Of a DNA stretch of 60,195 nucleotides, positions 9,137 through 18,443 are shown piece by piece. Origin of the DNA: Paracoccaceae bacterium (lineage in GTDB: Bacteria > Pseudomonadota > Alphaproteobacteria > Rhodobacterales > Rhodobacteraceae); the NCBI GenBank assembly GCA_027489355.1, contig JAIXZY010000022.1:1-60195 (forward strand). The letters run 5' to 3'. A program made the position numbers and the translations under genes. A model generated the notes under the pieces. The model searched no databases. It was not told the DNA's origin and saw only the letters and a program-made list of their open reading frames with translations. The stretch's first letter is position 1; each line of letters starts with the position of its first letter.

Positions 9137-9676
9137 ATGTTCCATCCTGACACGCACGCCCTGATCGACCTGTGGACCACGCTCAGCCGTGCTGCGGGTC
9201 CCCGCGCGACCCTGCCGGACCGCACGGCCCTTCGGCCCGATGCGTTGGGCGCGAGACTGACCCGCGTCTTCATGGCGGAGCGTCTGGGGGATGACGCCCG
9301 CATGCGCCTGGCCGGCGACTGGCTGGAGGCCTTTCATGATCAGCCGTTGACCGGAACCGGGCTGCTGTCCCTGTGGCGCTCGCCGTCGCAGGCCATGGTG
9401 GCCGCCGCGCTGCGTCAGACGGTGCGCGAGTCCCGCCCTGTGGTCATCGTCGCCGCAGTCGGCGTGGGCAATCCGCCGGTCGAGGTCACCCTTGCCCCCT
9501 TCCGCAAGGGTGCCGCCGGCGACGAGCATATCCTCGGCCTCTATGCGCCGACCGCGACATTGACGCTGGCCACGCACACGGCCCACCGGCTGACCGCGCG
9601 CGTCTCCATCGCGGTCGGGGATGCGCTGCGCCCGCCCCTCGTGCTCGCGGCCCTCGACGGGCGCCGCATCGCCTAG
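9137..9676 (+). CDS. PAS-domain protein (PAS_5-like)
   Basis: A 179-residue cytoplasmic protein. The pattern L-x-x-L-W-x-x-L at the start, then the RPDALGARLTRVFM region and LRQTVRESRPVVI, resembles the small alphaproteobacterial PAS_5 family, which includes Caulobacter motility/stress regulators. There is no output domain, so it would work by binding a partner. ATG 9137 is preceded by GGAGG at 9124-9128 with eight-base spacing, better than the GTG at 9122. The antiporter gene follows 32 bases later and may be co-transcribed. Family call is moderate. Confidence 0.6.
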   Translation: MFHPDTHALIDLWTTLSRAAGPRATLPDRTALRPDALGARLTRVFMAERLGDDARMRLAGDWLEAFHDQPLTGTGLLSLWRSPSQAMVAAALRQTVRESRPVVIVAAVGVGNPPVEVTLAPFRKGAAGDEHILGLYAPTATLTLATHTAHRLTARVSIAVGDALRPPLVLAALDGRRIA

Positions 9677-9708
9677 CTGCGCCGATTCCGTTGTGGCATG
9701 ACGCCGGA

Positions 9709-10929
9709 ATGGGCCACACCGTTACGACGACAGAACTCTATCTGATCGCATTGCTGATCATCTTCAGCGTGCCCTATCTGCTGTGGCGGCTGTTGAAGAC
9801 CGAGCATTGGGCCCCCCTGGCGGTGGTCCAGATCGTGGGCGGCATCCTGCTGGGTCCCGGCGTGCTCGGGGCCGTCTTCCCCGCCTACTACGACTTCGTC
9901 TTCACACCCCAGGTCGTGACGGCCCTCAACGGCGTCGCATGGTGGGCCGTCATGATTTTCGTCTGGATCGCGGGGCTGGAGCTGGACCTGCGCCAGGCCT
10001 GGGCCAATCGCGTCGAAACCGGCGTCACAGCGGGCCTTGCGCTGGGCGCACCCCTGGTGCTGGGCAGCCTGGCTGCCGTCGTCATGCTGACACAGCCCGG
10101 CTGGGCCGGACCCGAGGGCGAAACCTGGCAGGTCGTGCTGGGCATCGGCATGGCCTGCGCCGTGACCGCCCTGCCGATTCTGGTGCTCTTTCTCGAAAAG
10201 CTGGACGTGCTCCGCCGACCGCTGGGCCAGCGGGTTCTGCGCTATGCCAGCCTCGACGACATCGCCATCTGGGCCATTCTGGCCCTGATCCTGCTGGATT
10301 GGGAAAGGATCGGTCGTCAGGGGGCCTTCCTCGTCGGCTTTGCAGCCGCGACCCTCGCCGTGCGCGCCCTGATGCGCCGGATCCCCGAGCGGGATCGGTG
10401 GTATGTCTCGCTCATCTGGCTGGCGGCCTGCGGCGTCGCCGCCGACTGGGCGGGCCTGCATTTCATGGTCGGCGCCTTCCTGTCCGGCGCGGTGCTGGAT
10501 GCCGACTGGTTCGACCGTGAGCGCATGGACCGCTTTCGCGACCACGTGCTTCTGGCCTTCATGCCCGTCTTCTTCCTGTCGACGGGGCTGAGGACCCAGT
10601 GGGACATGGGCGGGCTGATGGTGTTCGGGGCCGCCGGGCTGCTGTTGGTCGCCTCCGTCGCCGGCAAGCTGGCGGGCGTTCACCTGGCCGGCCGGATCCT
10701 CGGCTGGGCGCGGGGCGAGGCCTCGGTCATCGGCTGGCTGCTGCAGACCAAGGCCCTGATCATGATCATCTTCGCCAACATCCTGCTGGACAAGGGCATC
10801 ATCACCAACGCCGCCTTCACGGCCCTGCTGCTGATGGCGGTGGGCTCGACCATGCTGACCATTCCGATCGTGACCCCGCGCCTGAAGCGCCTGCTCGGGG
10901 GCGTGGGAGCCGGTCCTAGATCGCCCTGA
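9709..10929 (+). CDS. Cation/proton antiporter (CPA2-type)
   Basis: A 406-residue membrane protein with about 12-13 hydrophobic helices. It has the layout of Na+/H+ exchanger proteins of the Kef/NapA group: paired half-repeats, [11 protein letters not shown] in an early helix, [12 protein letters not shown] with the paired acidic residues in the ion-binding helix, and [10 protein letters not shown] later. It would exchange Na+ or K+ for protons across the inner membrane. No RCK/TrkA-N regulatory domain is attached. The ATG at 9709 starts just before the first helix; the frame extends upstream only through the PAS gene. Its 3' end overlaps the convergent carbonic anhydrase gene by 14 bases. 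Confidence 0.88.
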   Translation: MGHTVTTTELYLIALLIIFSVPYLLWRLLKTEHWAPLAVVQIVGGILLGPGVLGAVFPAYYDFVFTPQVVTALNGVAWWAVMIFVWIAGLELDLRQAWANRVETGVTAGLALGAPLVLGSLAAVVMLTQPGWAGPEGETWQVVLGIGMACAVTALPILVLFLEKLDVLRRPLGQRVLRYASLDDIAIWAILALILLDWERIGRQGAFLVGFAAATLAVRALMRRIPERDRWYVSLIWLAACGVAADWAGLHFMVGAFLSGAVLDADWFDRERMDRFRDHVLLAFMPVFFLSTGLRTQWDMGGLMVFGAAGLLLVASVAGKLAGVHLAGRILGWARGEASVIGWLLQTKALIMIIFANILLDKGIITNAAFTALLLMAVGSTMLTIPIVTPRLKRLLGGVGAGPRSP

Positions 10930-11443
10930 GATCACGGGCGAAGCGCCGCCAGTTCTGGACATAGTGTTCGGCCGAGGCCTCCAGCGCGGCGATCTGGCCC
11001 GGCTCGAGCTGGCGCACGACACGCGCCGGACTGCCGACCACCAGAGAGCCATCGGGAATCTCCTTGCCCTCGGTCACAAGGGCCCCGGCGCCGATCAGGC
11101 AGTTTTTCCCGATCCGGGCGCGCCCCAGAACCACAGCTCCGATGCCGATCAGGCTGTGGTCACCCACCGTGCAGCCATGCAGCATCGCCATATGTCCGAC
11201 GGTGACGCCCCGGCCGAGGGTCAGCGGCTCCCCCATGTCGGTGTGCAGCACGGAATTTTCCTGGATGTTGGTGTCCTCGCCGACTGTGATCGGCTCATTG
11301 TCGCCGCGCAGAACCGCCCCGAACCAGACGCTGGCGCCCGGCTTCAGAATCACGTCTCCTAGGACCCACGCACCCGGCGCGATCCAGTATTCCCCCTTCG
11401 GCGGAAGCTGCGGCGACTTGTCTCCAAGTGCGTGAATATTCAT
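10916..11443 (-). CDS. Gamma-carbonic anhydrase family protein
   Basis: A 175-residue left-handed beta-helix protein built of hexapeptide repeats, for example [18 protein letters not shown] and [14 protein letters not shown]. Metal-binding histidines are in SVLHTDMG and [11 protein letters not shown], the spacing of the YrdA/CaiE/PaaY gamma-carbonic anhydrase family. These are trimers binding zinc or iron; many lack proven anhydrase activity, so activity is not certain. It is convergent with the antiporter gene, overlapping 14 bases. Confidence 0.9.
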   Translation of the reverse strand: MNIHALGDKSPQLPPKGEYWIAPGAWVLGDVILKPGASVWFGAVLRGDNEPITVGEDTNIQENSVLHTDMGEPLTLGRGVTVGHMAMLHGCTVGDHSLIGIGAVVLGRARIGKNCLIGAGALVTEGKEIPDGSLVVGSPARVVRQLEPGQIAALEASAEHYVQNWRRFARDLRAI

Positions 11444-11499
11444 CAGAACCCCGCCTTACCTCAAGAGAATCCGCTCTTTAAGCGTTTCTAAACCACGTT

Positions 11500-11724
11500 A
11501 GCATCAGACTGCAGTTGCGATTCGAGGTCGCCATTTCGGCCCCGGATCCGAAGCCGGATCAAGCCCGGTCCGGTCAAGCCACGGAGAGCGCGCGTGCGGC
11601 GTTCCGGTCGGCGGGTCATCCCGCTGGAGGTTGATCTCTCCTTCGACCCGGGCGGACGCGTCGTCGCTCCTCACTTCCTCCCCCACGTCCGTCGAGGCGA
11701 TGCTTTCGCAGCATCGCCTTTTTT
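11500..11724 (+). ncRNA. Candidate small RNA or phoH leader ending at an intrinsic terminator
   Basis: The 338-base gap between the carbonic anhydrase and phoH contains a strong rightward terminator (11696-11724) but no gene before it, so a short transcript probably ends here. Just before the terminator lies a C-rich, poorly structured stretch (about 11665-11685) containing CTCCTC and CTCCCCC, able to pair with Shine-Dalgarno sequences, as seen in several alphaproteobacterial trans-acting sRNAs. A local hairpin GATCC-GAAGCC-GGATC is at 11545-11560. The 5' end is a guess, and I found no convincing promoter. It could instead be an attenuated phoH 5' leader. Confidence 0.35.
11696..11724 (+). 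terminator. Intrinsic terminator upstream of phoH
   Basis: Perfect 9-bp stem (11696-11704 with 11710-11718), five-base loop TTCGC, followed by six T residues (11719-11724). It lies 57 bases before the phoH ATG on the coding strand, so it cannot belong to phoH itself. Confidence 0.85.
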
Positions 11725-11781
11725 CATGCCCTGCGGCGACCGGCACGTCCGGACGCCGTCTTCCATTGCCTGGAGGCGTCC

Positions 11782-12570
11782 ATGACCAAGCGTTCGGCCC
11801 TGAAGCGTCAGACCCGCGACATGACCCGGGAATTCGGCGTGCTCGATTCCAGCCAATTCATCGAGGACGCCAAGGTGCGCCGCCTGCCGCAGCACGCCGG
11901 CCACGGCGGCTGGTCGCCGACTCCCTCCAACGACGAGCGGGACCAGGCCTATCTGAAGACGCTCAAGCCCAAGTCCGACGGCCAGGCCGAGCTGATGACC
12001 ATGATCGACCATCACAACCTGGTGCTCGCCCTGGGCCCGGCCGGTACCGGCAAGACCTATCTGGCCGTGGCCAAGGCCGTCGAGGCGCTGGAAGCCGGCA
12101 GGGTCGGCCGCATCGTCCTCAGCCGACCAGCGGTCGAGGCCGGCGAGTCGATCGGCTTCCTGCCCGGCGACATGGAGGACAAGCTCGCTCCCTATCTGCG
12201 GCCCCTCTACGATGCCCTTTCGGACCGTCTGTCGATGAAGCGCGTGAAGGCCCTGATGGCCGAGGGGCTGATCGAGATCGCGCCCATCGGCTATATGCGC
12301 GGCCGCACGCTGAACAATGCCTTCATCGTCGTGGACGAGGCCCAGAACTGCACCTACGTCCAGCTCAAGATGCTGCTGACCCGGCTGGGCTGGCACTCGA
12401 CCATGGTCGTGACCGGCGATCCGCAGCAGTCCGACCTCCTGCCCGGAATCTCCGGCCTCAGCGACGTCGCCGCCCGCCTGGAAGCCGTCCCGGGCATCGG
12501 CGTGGTCCGCCTGGCCGAGCAGGACATCGTGCGCCATCCGCTGGTGGCCAGCATGATCGGGGTGCTCTGA
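11782..12570 (+). CDS. phoH: PhoH family ATPase
   Basis: A 262-residue P-loop protein. Walker A is G-P-A-G-T-G-K-T (about residues 88-95) and Walker B is FIVVDEAQN; TGDPQQSD follows, the helicase-like signature of PhoH. The family binds ATP and is associated with RNA metabolism and phosphate stress, with unsettled biochemistry. The start has GGAGG (CTGGAGGCGTCC) just upstream of ATG. It stands alone here, without the ybeZ/ybeY neighbours usual for the other PhoH group, and is bracketed by terminators on both sides. Confidence 0.92.
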   Translation: MTKRSALKRQTRDMTREFGVLDSSQFIEDAKVRRLPQHAGHGGWSPTPSNDERDQAYLKTLKPKSDGQAELMTMIDHHNLVLALGPAGTGKTYLAVAKAVEALEAGRVGRIVLSRPAVEAGESIGFLPGDMEDKLAPYLRPLYDALSDRLSMKRVKALMAEGLIEIAPIGYMRGRTLNNAFIVVDEAQNCTYVQLKMLLTRLGWHSTMVVTGDPQQSDLLPGISGLSDVAARLEAVPGIGVVRLAEQDIVRHPLVASMIGVL

Positions 12571-12591
12571 TCCAGGCGGGGTAAGCGATCA

Positions 12592-12623
12592 GGCCGTCGC
12601 CGGATTCACGGCGGCGGCCTTTT
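12592..12623 (+). terminator. Intrinsic terminator of phoH
   Basis: An 11-bp stem (12592-12602 with 12609-12619, one G-U pair), six-base loop, then TTTT, 21 bases after the phoH stop codon. Confidence 0.8.
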
Positions 12624-12692
12624 CGTTGGTACGCGTCCGGGCAGGTCCGATCGGGTGGGGCCCCCTCCGCGTCGGAAGGACCGGCTTCCGGA

Positions 12693-14603
12693 TCAGGCCC
12701 GCGCTGCGCCCCGGCCCTCGGTCACGCCAAGGGCCGCCAGGGCCGCGGCCGCGATGTGCTCGGCGTTCAGGCCAGCCTCGGCGTACTGGACCTCAGGCTT
12801 CTCGTGGTCCTGGAAGATGTCGGGCAGGTGAAGCGTCCGGATCTTCAGGCCGGCGTCCAGCGCGCCCTTCTCGGCCAGAAGTTGAAGCACAAAGGCGCCG
12901 AAGCCGCCCATGGCGCCCTCCTCGACCGTGATCACAGCCTCATGCTCCCGGGCAAGGCGCAGGATCATGTCGGCGTCGAGCGGCTTGGCGAAGCGGGCGT
13001 CGGCCACGGTCGCCGACACGCCGCGCGCAGCCAGCAGATCGGCCGCCTTCAGCGATTCCTGCAGTCGCGTGCCCAGCGACAGGATCGCCACGGCCGTCCC
13101 CTCGCGCACGATCCGGCCCCGGCCGATCTCCAGCGGCGCGGCCAGTTCGGGAATCTCGACCCCCACGCCGTCGCCCCGCGGATAGCGGAAGGCCGAGGGC
13201 CGGTCGTCGATCTCCAGACTGGTGGCGATCATGGCCGCCAGCTCTGCCTCATCGGCCGCCGCCATCAGCACCATGCCGGGCAGGGTGCCCATGAAGCCGA
13301 TGTCGAACGATCCCGCGTGCGTGCAGCCGTCCGCGCCCACCAGCCCGGCCCGGTCCATGGCGAACCGCACCGGCAGGGACTGGATCGCCACGTCATGGAC
13401 GACCTGGTCATAGCCGCGCTGCAGGAAGGTCGAATAGATGGCGCAGACCGGCTTCATCCCGTCGGCCGCGAGGCCGGCGGCGAAGGTCACGGCATGCTGC
13501 TCGGCGATGCCGACATCATAGGTCCGCTCGGGGAAGGCCTGGCCGAACAGGTCCAGCCCGGTGCCCGACGGCATGGCGGCGGTGATGGCCACGACCGTAG
13601 GGTCGATCTTCGCCCGCTTGATCAGCTCGGTGCCAAACACCTTGGTGTAGCTGGGCGCATTGGAGACGGCCTTGGACTGTTTGCCCGAGACGACGTCGAA
13701 CTTGACCACGCCGTGGTATTTGTCGGCGCTGCTCTCGGCGGGGCCATAGCCCTTGCCCTTCTGCGTCACGACGTGAACCACCACCGGCCGGTCATCGACC
13801 TCCGCAGCGTTCTTCAGCACGGAGACCAGGGCGTCCATGTCGTGGCCGTCGATCGGGCCGATGTAGTAGAAGCCCAACTCCTCGAAGAAGGTCCCGCCCG
13901 TGACCATGCCCCGGGCATATTCCTCAGCTTTGCGCGCGGCGTCCCGGAAGGGGCGCGGCATGTGCTCGGCCACCTTCTTGCCGAAGCGACGGAAATTCCG
14001 GTAGGCGCCGCCCGACACCAGATTGGCCAGATAGGCGCTCATGCCGCCCACCGGCGGGGCGATCGACATGTCGTTGTCGTTCAGCACGACGACCAGTTGC
14101 TTCGTCGTCTCCGCGGCATTGTTCATGGCCTCATAGGCCATGCCGGCCGACATGGAGCCGTCGCCGATCACGGCCACGACCTTGTTGGTCTCGCCCTTCT
14201 GGTCGCGCGCGGCGCAAAAGCCCAGCGCGGCGCTGATGGAGGTGGAGGCGTGGGCCGCGCCGAAGGGATCGTATTCACTCTCTGACCGCTTGGTGAAGCC
14301 GGAGAGACCGCCGCCCTGTCGCAGGGTGCGGATGCGATCGCGACGGCCCGTCACGATCTTGTGCGGATAGCACTGGTGACCGACGTCCCAGATCAGCACG
14401 TCGCGCGGTGTGTCGAACACGTGGTGCAGCGCCACCGTCAGTTCGACTACGCCCAGCGCGGAGCCCAGATGGCCACCCGTCACCGAAACGGCATCGATCA
14501 CCTCGGCACGCAGATCGTCGGCCAGGGCCTGCAGCCGGTCGACCGGCACCCGCCGGATGTCCGCGGGCGTCAGGACCGTGTCGAGCAGCGGGGTGTCAGG
14601 CAT
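12693..14603 (-). CDS. dxs: 1-Deoxy-D-xylulose-5-phosphate synthase
   Basis: A 636-residue thiamine-diphosphate enzyme making DXP from pyruvate and glyceraldehyde-3-phosphate, the first step of the MEP isoprenoid pathway. Visible landmarks are [17 protein letters not shown] near the N-terminus, the ThDP/Mg motif [16 protein letters not shown], the second-domain Glu region [15 protein letters not shown], and the transketolase C-terminal domain (EEGAMGGFG). Full length for the family. Last gene of xseB - tRNA-binding protein - ispA - dxs; 42 bases separate it from ispA. Cytoplasmic. Confidence 0.97.
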   Translation of the reverse strand: MPDTPLLDTVLTPADIRRVPVDRLQALADDLRAEVIDAVSVTGGHLGSALGVVELTVALHHVFDTPRDVLIWDVGHQCYPHKIVTGRRDRIRTLRQGGGLSGFTKRSESEYDPFGAAHASTSISAALGFCAARDQKGETNKVVAVIGDGSMSAGMAYEAMNNAAETTKQLVVVLNDNDMSIAPPVGGMSAYLANLVSGGAYRNFRRFGKKVAEHMPRPFRDAARKAEEYARGMVTGGTFFEELGFYYIGPIDGHDMDALVSVLKNAAEVDDRPVVVHVVTQKGKGYGPAESSADKYHGVVKFDVVSGKQSKAVSNAPSYTKVFGTELIKRAKIDPTVVAITAAMPSGTGLDLFGQAFPERTYDVGIAEQHAVTFAAGLAADGMKPVCAIYSTFLQRGYDQVVHDVAIQSLPVRFAMDRAGLVGADGCTHAGSFDIGFMGTLPGMVLMAAADEAELAAMIATSLEIDDRPSAFRYPRGDGVGVEIPELAAPLEIGRGRIVREGTAVAILSLGTRLQESLKAADLLAARGVSATVADARFAKPLDADMILRLAREHEAVITVEEGAMGGFGAFVLQLLAEKGALDAGLKIRTLHLPDIFQDHEKPEVQYAEAGLNAEHIAAAALAALGVTEGRGAARA

Positions 14604-14645
14604 CCGTCTTCACCTTGAGGCGGGACCGGCCCGCGAATTTTCCCA

Positions 14646-15557
14646 TCAGGTCCGCCGCTTGAGCACGAAGTCAACCGACGCCTTGAGAATTTCCGCGTCC
14701 TCGCCATAGGGCTGCAGATGCCCGCGCGCCTGGTCGGCCAGATGCGCGACCCTCTGGCGTGCCGCGTCCACGCCCAGCAGGGTCACGAAATTGGTCTTGC
14801 CCCGGGCCGCGTCCTTTCCCCCCGCGGCCTTGCCCAGGGCCTCGGCGTCACCCTCGGCATCCAGCAGATCGTCGACGATCTGATAGGCCAGACCGATGTC
14901 GTGGGCGAAGCCCAGCAGGGCATGCCGATGCGCCTCGTCGGCGCGCGACAGGATCAGGGCGATCTCGAAGGCGTAGCTGAACAGGGCACCCGTCTTGAGC
15001 CGCTGCATCCGCGCGACACCGCCCAGGTCGTCGCGCACGCCCAGCAGGTCGATCATCTGACCGCCCGCCATACCCCGCGCACCCGACGCCAGCGACAGGC
15101 GCGCGGCCAGTTCGCAACGGATCTCGGCGTCGTCGTGGGTGTCTTCATGCAGCAGGATGTCGAACGCTGCGGTCTGCAGGGCGTCGCCCGCCAGCACGGC
15201 CGTCGCCTCGTCATAGGCCCGATGCACCGTGGGCCGTCCCCGCCGCACATCGTCATCGTCCATGCAGGGCAGGTCGTCGTGCACAAGGCTGTAGGCGTGC
15301 ACGCACTCCAGCGCGCAGGCCGCCCGCAGCACCGGCCGTTCCTCAATGTCGAACAACCGCGCCGCCTCAAGGGCGAAGAAGGGCCTCAGCCGCTTGCCGG
15401 GGCCCAGCGCCGCATATCGCATGGCCTCGGTCAGCCGTGACTCCGGGCCATCGGCACGGGGCAGCAATTCATCCAGCGCCACGGTCACCAGGTCGGCCAC
15501 TTCGGCGACCCGGTCCAGCACAGCCTGCTCGGGCGAATTGGCGGCCAGAACGGTCAA
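14646..15557 (-). CDS. ispA: Short-chain polyprenyl diphosphate synthase (farnesyl type)
   Basis: A 303-residue prenyltransferase that would extend DMAPP with IPP to geranyl/farnesyl diphosphate. The first aspartate-rich motif is [16 protein letters not shown] and the second is D-D-L-L-D with [20 protein letters not shown] and the KTGALF motif are also present. The start is a TTG at 15557 overlapping the stop of the upstream gene (TTGA), with GGGGAG nine bases upstream. The next gene, dxs, makes its pathway precursor. Product length is inferred from the family and the neighbourhood. Confidence 0.92.
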   Translation of the reverse strand: MTVLAANSPEQAVLDRVAEVADLVTVALDELLPRADGPESRLTEAMRYAALGPGKRLRPFFALEAARLFDIEERPVLRAACALECVHAYSLVHDDLPCMDDDDVRRGRPTVHRAYDEATAVLAGDALQTAAFDILLHEDTHDDAEIRCELAARLSLASGARGMAGGQMIDLLGVRDDLGGVARMQRLKTGALFSYAFEIALILSRADEAHRHALLGFAHDIGLAYQIVDDLLDAEGDAEALGKAAGGKDAARGKTNFVTLLGVDAARQRVAHLADQARGHLQPYGEDAEILKASVDFVLKRRT

Positions 15558-15904
15558 AACAGTCGGCTCCCCAGGGGCACGTCTCGTTCCGGCTGGACCA
15601 GCACCACCTCCCCGTCCGCGTCCGGGAAACCCAGCGTCAGAACCTGGGACATGAAGGGCCCGATCTGCCGGGGTGGAAAATTGACCACGGCGGCCACCAG
15701 CCGGCCGACAAGCCCTTCCACCTCATAGTGGCGGGTGATCTGGGCCGACGACCGCTTCACCCCGACGTCGGGGCCGAAGTCGATGGTCAGTTTGAATGCG
15801 GGCTTCCGCGCCTCGGGAAACGGCTCCGCGGCGACCACGCGGCCGACGCGCACATCGACCTTCATGAAGTCGTCGAAGGCGATCGGGTCGGCGACGACGG
15901 TCAT
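15554..15904 (-). CDS. CsaA-like tRNA-binding domain protein
   Basis: A 116-residue OB-fold protein: [30 protein letters not shown] is typical of the EMAP/Arc1p/CsaA tRNA-binding fold (residue span about 8-37), and the chain ends [11 protein letters not shown] as in CsaA. CsaA has been called a chaperone associated with protein export; the family binds tRNA or unfolded protein. ATG 15904 overlaps the xseB stop by one base (TGATG), and its stop overlaps the ispA start by four, so it is fully embedded in the operon. Upstream codons in frame are only alternate frames of xseB. Confidence 0.87.
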   Translation of the reverse strand: MTVVADPIAFDDFMKVDVRVGRVVAAEPFPEARKPAFKLTIDFGPDVGVKRSSAQITRHYEVEGLVGRLVAAVVNFPPRQIGPFMSQVLTLGFPDADGEVVLVQPERDVPLGSRLF

Positions 15905-16149
15905 CAGCCGAACTCGGCCGGCTCGACGCCGACCGCCTGGCCGTCCGCGCCCAGAACCACCTTCTCGACCCGAAGCTGGGCGGCCTTGAGCCGCGCCTCG
16001 CACAGAGCCTTCAGCCTGGCGCCCTCCTCATAGAGGGTCACCGCCTCCTCCAGCGGGGCCTGACCCGACTCCAGCCGCTGCACGAGCGACTCGAGGCGTT
16101 GCAGGGCGGCTTCGAACGACAGGTCGGATTCGGCGGAGGGTTCGGTCAT
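15904..16149 (-). CDS. xseB: Exodeoxyribonuclease VII small subunit
   Basis: An 81-residue protein with the XseB helical core: SFEAALQRLESLVQRLESGQ followed by PLEEAVTLYEEGARLKALCEARL. Exonuclease VII degrades single-stranded DNA with large subunit XseA, which is not encoded in this window. Start of a tight operon leading into isoprenoid genes, an arrangement common in proteobacteria (xseB-ispA-dxs). Confidence 0.95.
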   Translation of the reverse strand: MTEPSAESDLSFEAALQRLESLVQRLESGQAPLEEAVTLYEEGARLKALCEARLKAAQLRVEKVVLGADGQAVGVEPAEFG

Positions 16150-16200
16150 GGGAGCGGAACCCTAGAGGCGGCGCGTCGCCGCTTCAACGGCGAAGCGCCG

Positions 16201-16860
16201 TCAGGCCCGCTGGTAGCGGCGCTGGCTCCAGTATTTGAAGCCCTGATCGTGCACCAGTCGCCAGCCGTCGGCCTTCAGCCGGCGCCCGACCATATGGTTG
16301 AAGTAGCCGTGGGCGAAGACCAGCACGTCCTGGCCCGAGGCCGCCCGCTCGATGAGCACCTGGGCCGCCTGCTCCGCCCGCACCTCGGCCTCGGCGCGGG
16401 TCTCCTGCTGGTGATGGCGGTCCGACCAGTGCCACCAGATCCGCGCCACAACCCCCCACCATTTGGGCGACAGCTTGATGAAGTCCGGCAGGCTCGGCGG
16501 CGGCAGGGGGGCCTCAATGAACAGGGCGTCGACCCGCACGTCGCGCGCGCCGGAAGCGGCCGTCGCTGTCTCCATCGCCCGCGGCCGGGTGGAGGCATAG
16601 ATGGCCCCCGCGCCCTCGACGGCGGCCAGCAGTTCGGGTGGCGGCGTCTGGCCGGCGCGCAGACCCCCGACCTCATACTTCGCCCACCAGTCGCCATACT
16701 GGCGCGCGGTGATCAGGCATTTGCGCGACAGGGCGGGCTCGCCATGGCGCACGAGCGTAATCGCACCCGTCCGGATGGCCCCGGCGGCGTCAGGGATCGC
16801 CGGCGGGACCGGAACGGGCGCCTCTGCGGCAGGTCGGGTCGGGGGGTCCTGCACGGTCAT
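16201..16860 (-). CDS. Histidine phosphatase family protein
   Basis: A 219-residue protein with the phosphoglycerate-mutase-like signature L-V-R-H-G-E-P (catalytic His about residue 41), STRPRAMETA for the second Arg region, and F-A-H-G-Y-F-N-H carrying the second histidine. The substrate is unknown. ATG 16860 gives a short Pro/Ala-rich N-terminus; the open frame runs farther upstream but overlaps the next gene's 3' region and looks non-coding. The xseB operon starts 50 bases further left on the same strand. Confidence 0.8.
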   Translation of the reverse strand: MTVQDPPTRPAAEAPVPVPPAIPDAAGAIRTGAITLVRHGEPALSRKCLITARQYGDWWAKYEVGGLRAGQTPPPELLAAVEGAGAIYASTRPRAMETATAASGARDVRVDALFIEAPLPPPSLPDFIKLSPKWWGVVARIWWHWSDRHHQQETRAEAEVRAEQAAQVLIERAASGQDVLVFAHGYFNHMVGRRLKADGWRLVHDQGFKYWSQRRYQRA

Positions 16861-16909
16861 GATCCGCGGACGGCACCGGGACCCCGGCCTTGCGGGGCGG
16901 CGTGCGTCC

Positions 16910-17830
16910 TCATTCCTCCCCCAGGGCCTGGACGTGGGCGACGGCGGACCGTCCCAGACCTTCAAGGTCGTAACCGCCCTCGAGCGAGGACACAACCTTG
17001 CCGCCACAGCGGGCCCGCGCGATCTCCAGCACTGCCCGCGTGGCCCAGGCGAAGTCCTCTGCCTCCAGGCTCTGATGGGCGAGGGGATCGCGGCGATGGG
17101 CGTCGAACCCCGCCGAAATCAGGACCAGGTCCGGCGCGAATGCGTCCAGAGCCGGCATAAGCCCTCCCTGAAACGAGGCCCGCCAGGCCTCTCGCGCCGC
17201 ATGGGGAGGCACGGGCACATTGACGACATTGCCCACCCCCGTCTCCGACGCGTCGCCGGATCCGGGATAGAGCGGCATCTGATGGATGGACCCGAGGAAC
17301 AACGTCGGATCTTGCTCGACCGCCGCCTGGGTGCCGTTGCCATGATGGACGTCGAAGTCGATGACGGCCACCCGCGCCAGCCCTGCCGCCTGCGCCGCCC
17401 GCGCCGCCACGGCCACGTTCGAGAACAGGCAGAAGCCCATGACCTCCTGCGGCGTGGCGTGATGCCCGGGCGGCCGCACGGCGCAGAAGGCGCGGCTCAG
17501 GTCTCCGGCCGCGACGGCGCGCACGGCGTCGACGACCGCCCCCGCCGCCAGCCGCGCGGCCCGGACGCTGCCCGGCGACAGCGCGGTGTCGGGGTCCAGC
17601 TGGCGCAGGCCCTCCGCCGGCGAGGCGGCCAGGATCGCCTCCACATGCGCGGTCGGATGGACCCGCTCCAGATCGGCGACATCGGCCTCGCGCGCCTCGC
17701 GCCGGTCCCGTCCCAGCGCCGCGGCCTCCAGCGCTGCCAGCACCGCCGCCAGCCGTTCCGGCCGCTCGGGATGGCCGGCGCCGGGGCTGTGGGCGATCAT
17801 GTCCGTATGGGTGAACAGCGTGGCGGCCAT
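16910..17830 (-). CDS. Histone-deacetylase family amidohydrolase
   Basis: A 306-residue arginase/deacetylase-fold protein. Zinc and charge-relay residues are in RPPGHHA (paired His), [13 protein letters not shown] (Asp and His ligands) and [13 protein letters not shown] (second Asp ligand), with EGGYD near the C-terminus. Bacterial members hydrolyse acetyl groups from polyamines or other small acetylated amines, or from proteins; the substrate is not readable here. Cytoplasmic. Divergent from the GNAT gene, 65 bases away. Confidence 0.93.
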   Translation of the reverse strand: MAATLFTHTDMIAHSPGAGHPERPERLAAVLAALEAAALGRDRREAREADVADLERVHPTAHVEAILAASPAEGLRQLDPDTALSPGSVRAARLAAGAVVDAVRAVAAGDLSRAFCAVRPPGHHATPQEVMGFCLFSNVAVAARAAQAAGLARVAVIDFDVHHGNGTQAAVEQDPTLFLGSIHQMPLYPGSGDASETGVGNVVNVPVPPHAAREAWRASFQGGLMPALDAFAPDLVLISAGFDAHRRDPLAHQSLEAEDFAWATRAVLEIARARCGGKVVSSLEGGYDLEGLGRSAVAHVQALGEE

Positions 17831-17895
17831 GGCGCGATGATAGGCGCCGACTCACCCCCCTGTCGCGTGCCGCGTGAAGGGCGTATGCGGCCGCC

Positions 17896-18423
17896 ATGTC
17901 CGAGATTCTGATCCGCACTGCCCGCCCCGAAGACGCGCCGCGTCTGGCCGATCTGGGCCGTCGCACCTTCATCGACACCTTCGTGACGGGCTTCGGTATT
18001 GCCTATCCCCCGGCGGACCTTGCCGCGCATCTGGAGAAGGCCTTCGGCGTCGACGCCACCCTTGCCGGCCTGACCGAGCCCGGTGCCGCCTGGTGGGTGG
18101 CGGAGCGTGGTGACGAGTTGCTGGCCTTCGCCAATGCCGGCCCCAACGGCCTGCCCCACCCGGAGGCCCGCCTCAGCCACGCCGAACTGCGTCGCCTCTA
18201 CGTCGACCGGGCCGCCCAGGGTCTGGGTCTCGGCACGGCCCTGCTGGGGCAGGCGCTGACGTGGATGGCGCTGAACTCCGACGGCCCCCTCTGGATCGGG
18301 GTCTGGAGCGGCAATCTGAAGGCGCAGAAGCTGTACGCCGCCCATGGCTTCGAAAAGGCCGGCGAGTACCAGTATCCCGTGGGCACCTGGCTGGACGACG
18401 AGTTCATCTTGCGGCGCGGCTGA
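17896..18423 (+). CDS. GNAT family N-acetyltransferase
   Basis: A 175-residue protein with the GNAT fold: IRTARPEDAPRLADL at the start, ELRRLYVDRAAQGLGLGTALL forming beta-4 and the acetyl-CoA pyrophosphate loop (Q-G-L-G-L-G-T), and NLKAQKLYAAHGFEKAGEY at the C-terminal helix. Substrate unknown. It faces a deacetylase-family gene across a 65-base divergent promoter region; a functional pair is possible but unproven. The VWA gene follows 20 bases downstream. Confidence 0.92.
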   Translation: MSEILIRTARPEDAPRLADLGRRTFIDTFVTGFGIAYPPADLAAHLEKAFGVDATLAGLTEPGAAWWVAERGDELLAFANAGPNGLPHPEARLSHAELRRLYVDRAAQGLGLGTALLGQALTWMALNSDGPLWIGVWSGNLKAQKLYAAHGFEKAGEYQYPVGTWLDDEFILRRG

Positions 18424-18443
18424 GCCTGGCTCAGGTTGGGCGA

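Noticed and set aside
12756-14285. Open frame of about 500 codons antisense to dxs
   Set aside because: Same type of shadow frame in high-GC coding DNA; dxs on the other strand has full catalytic motifs.
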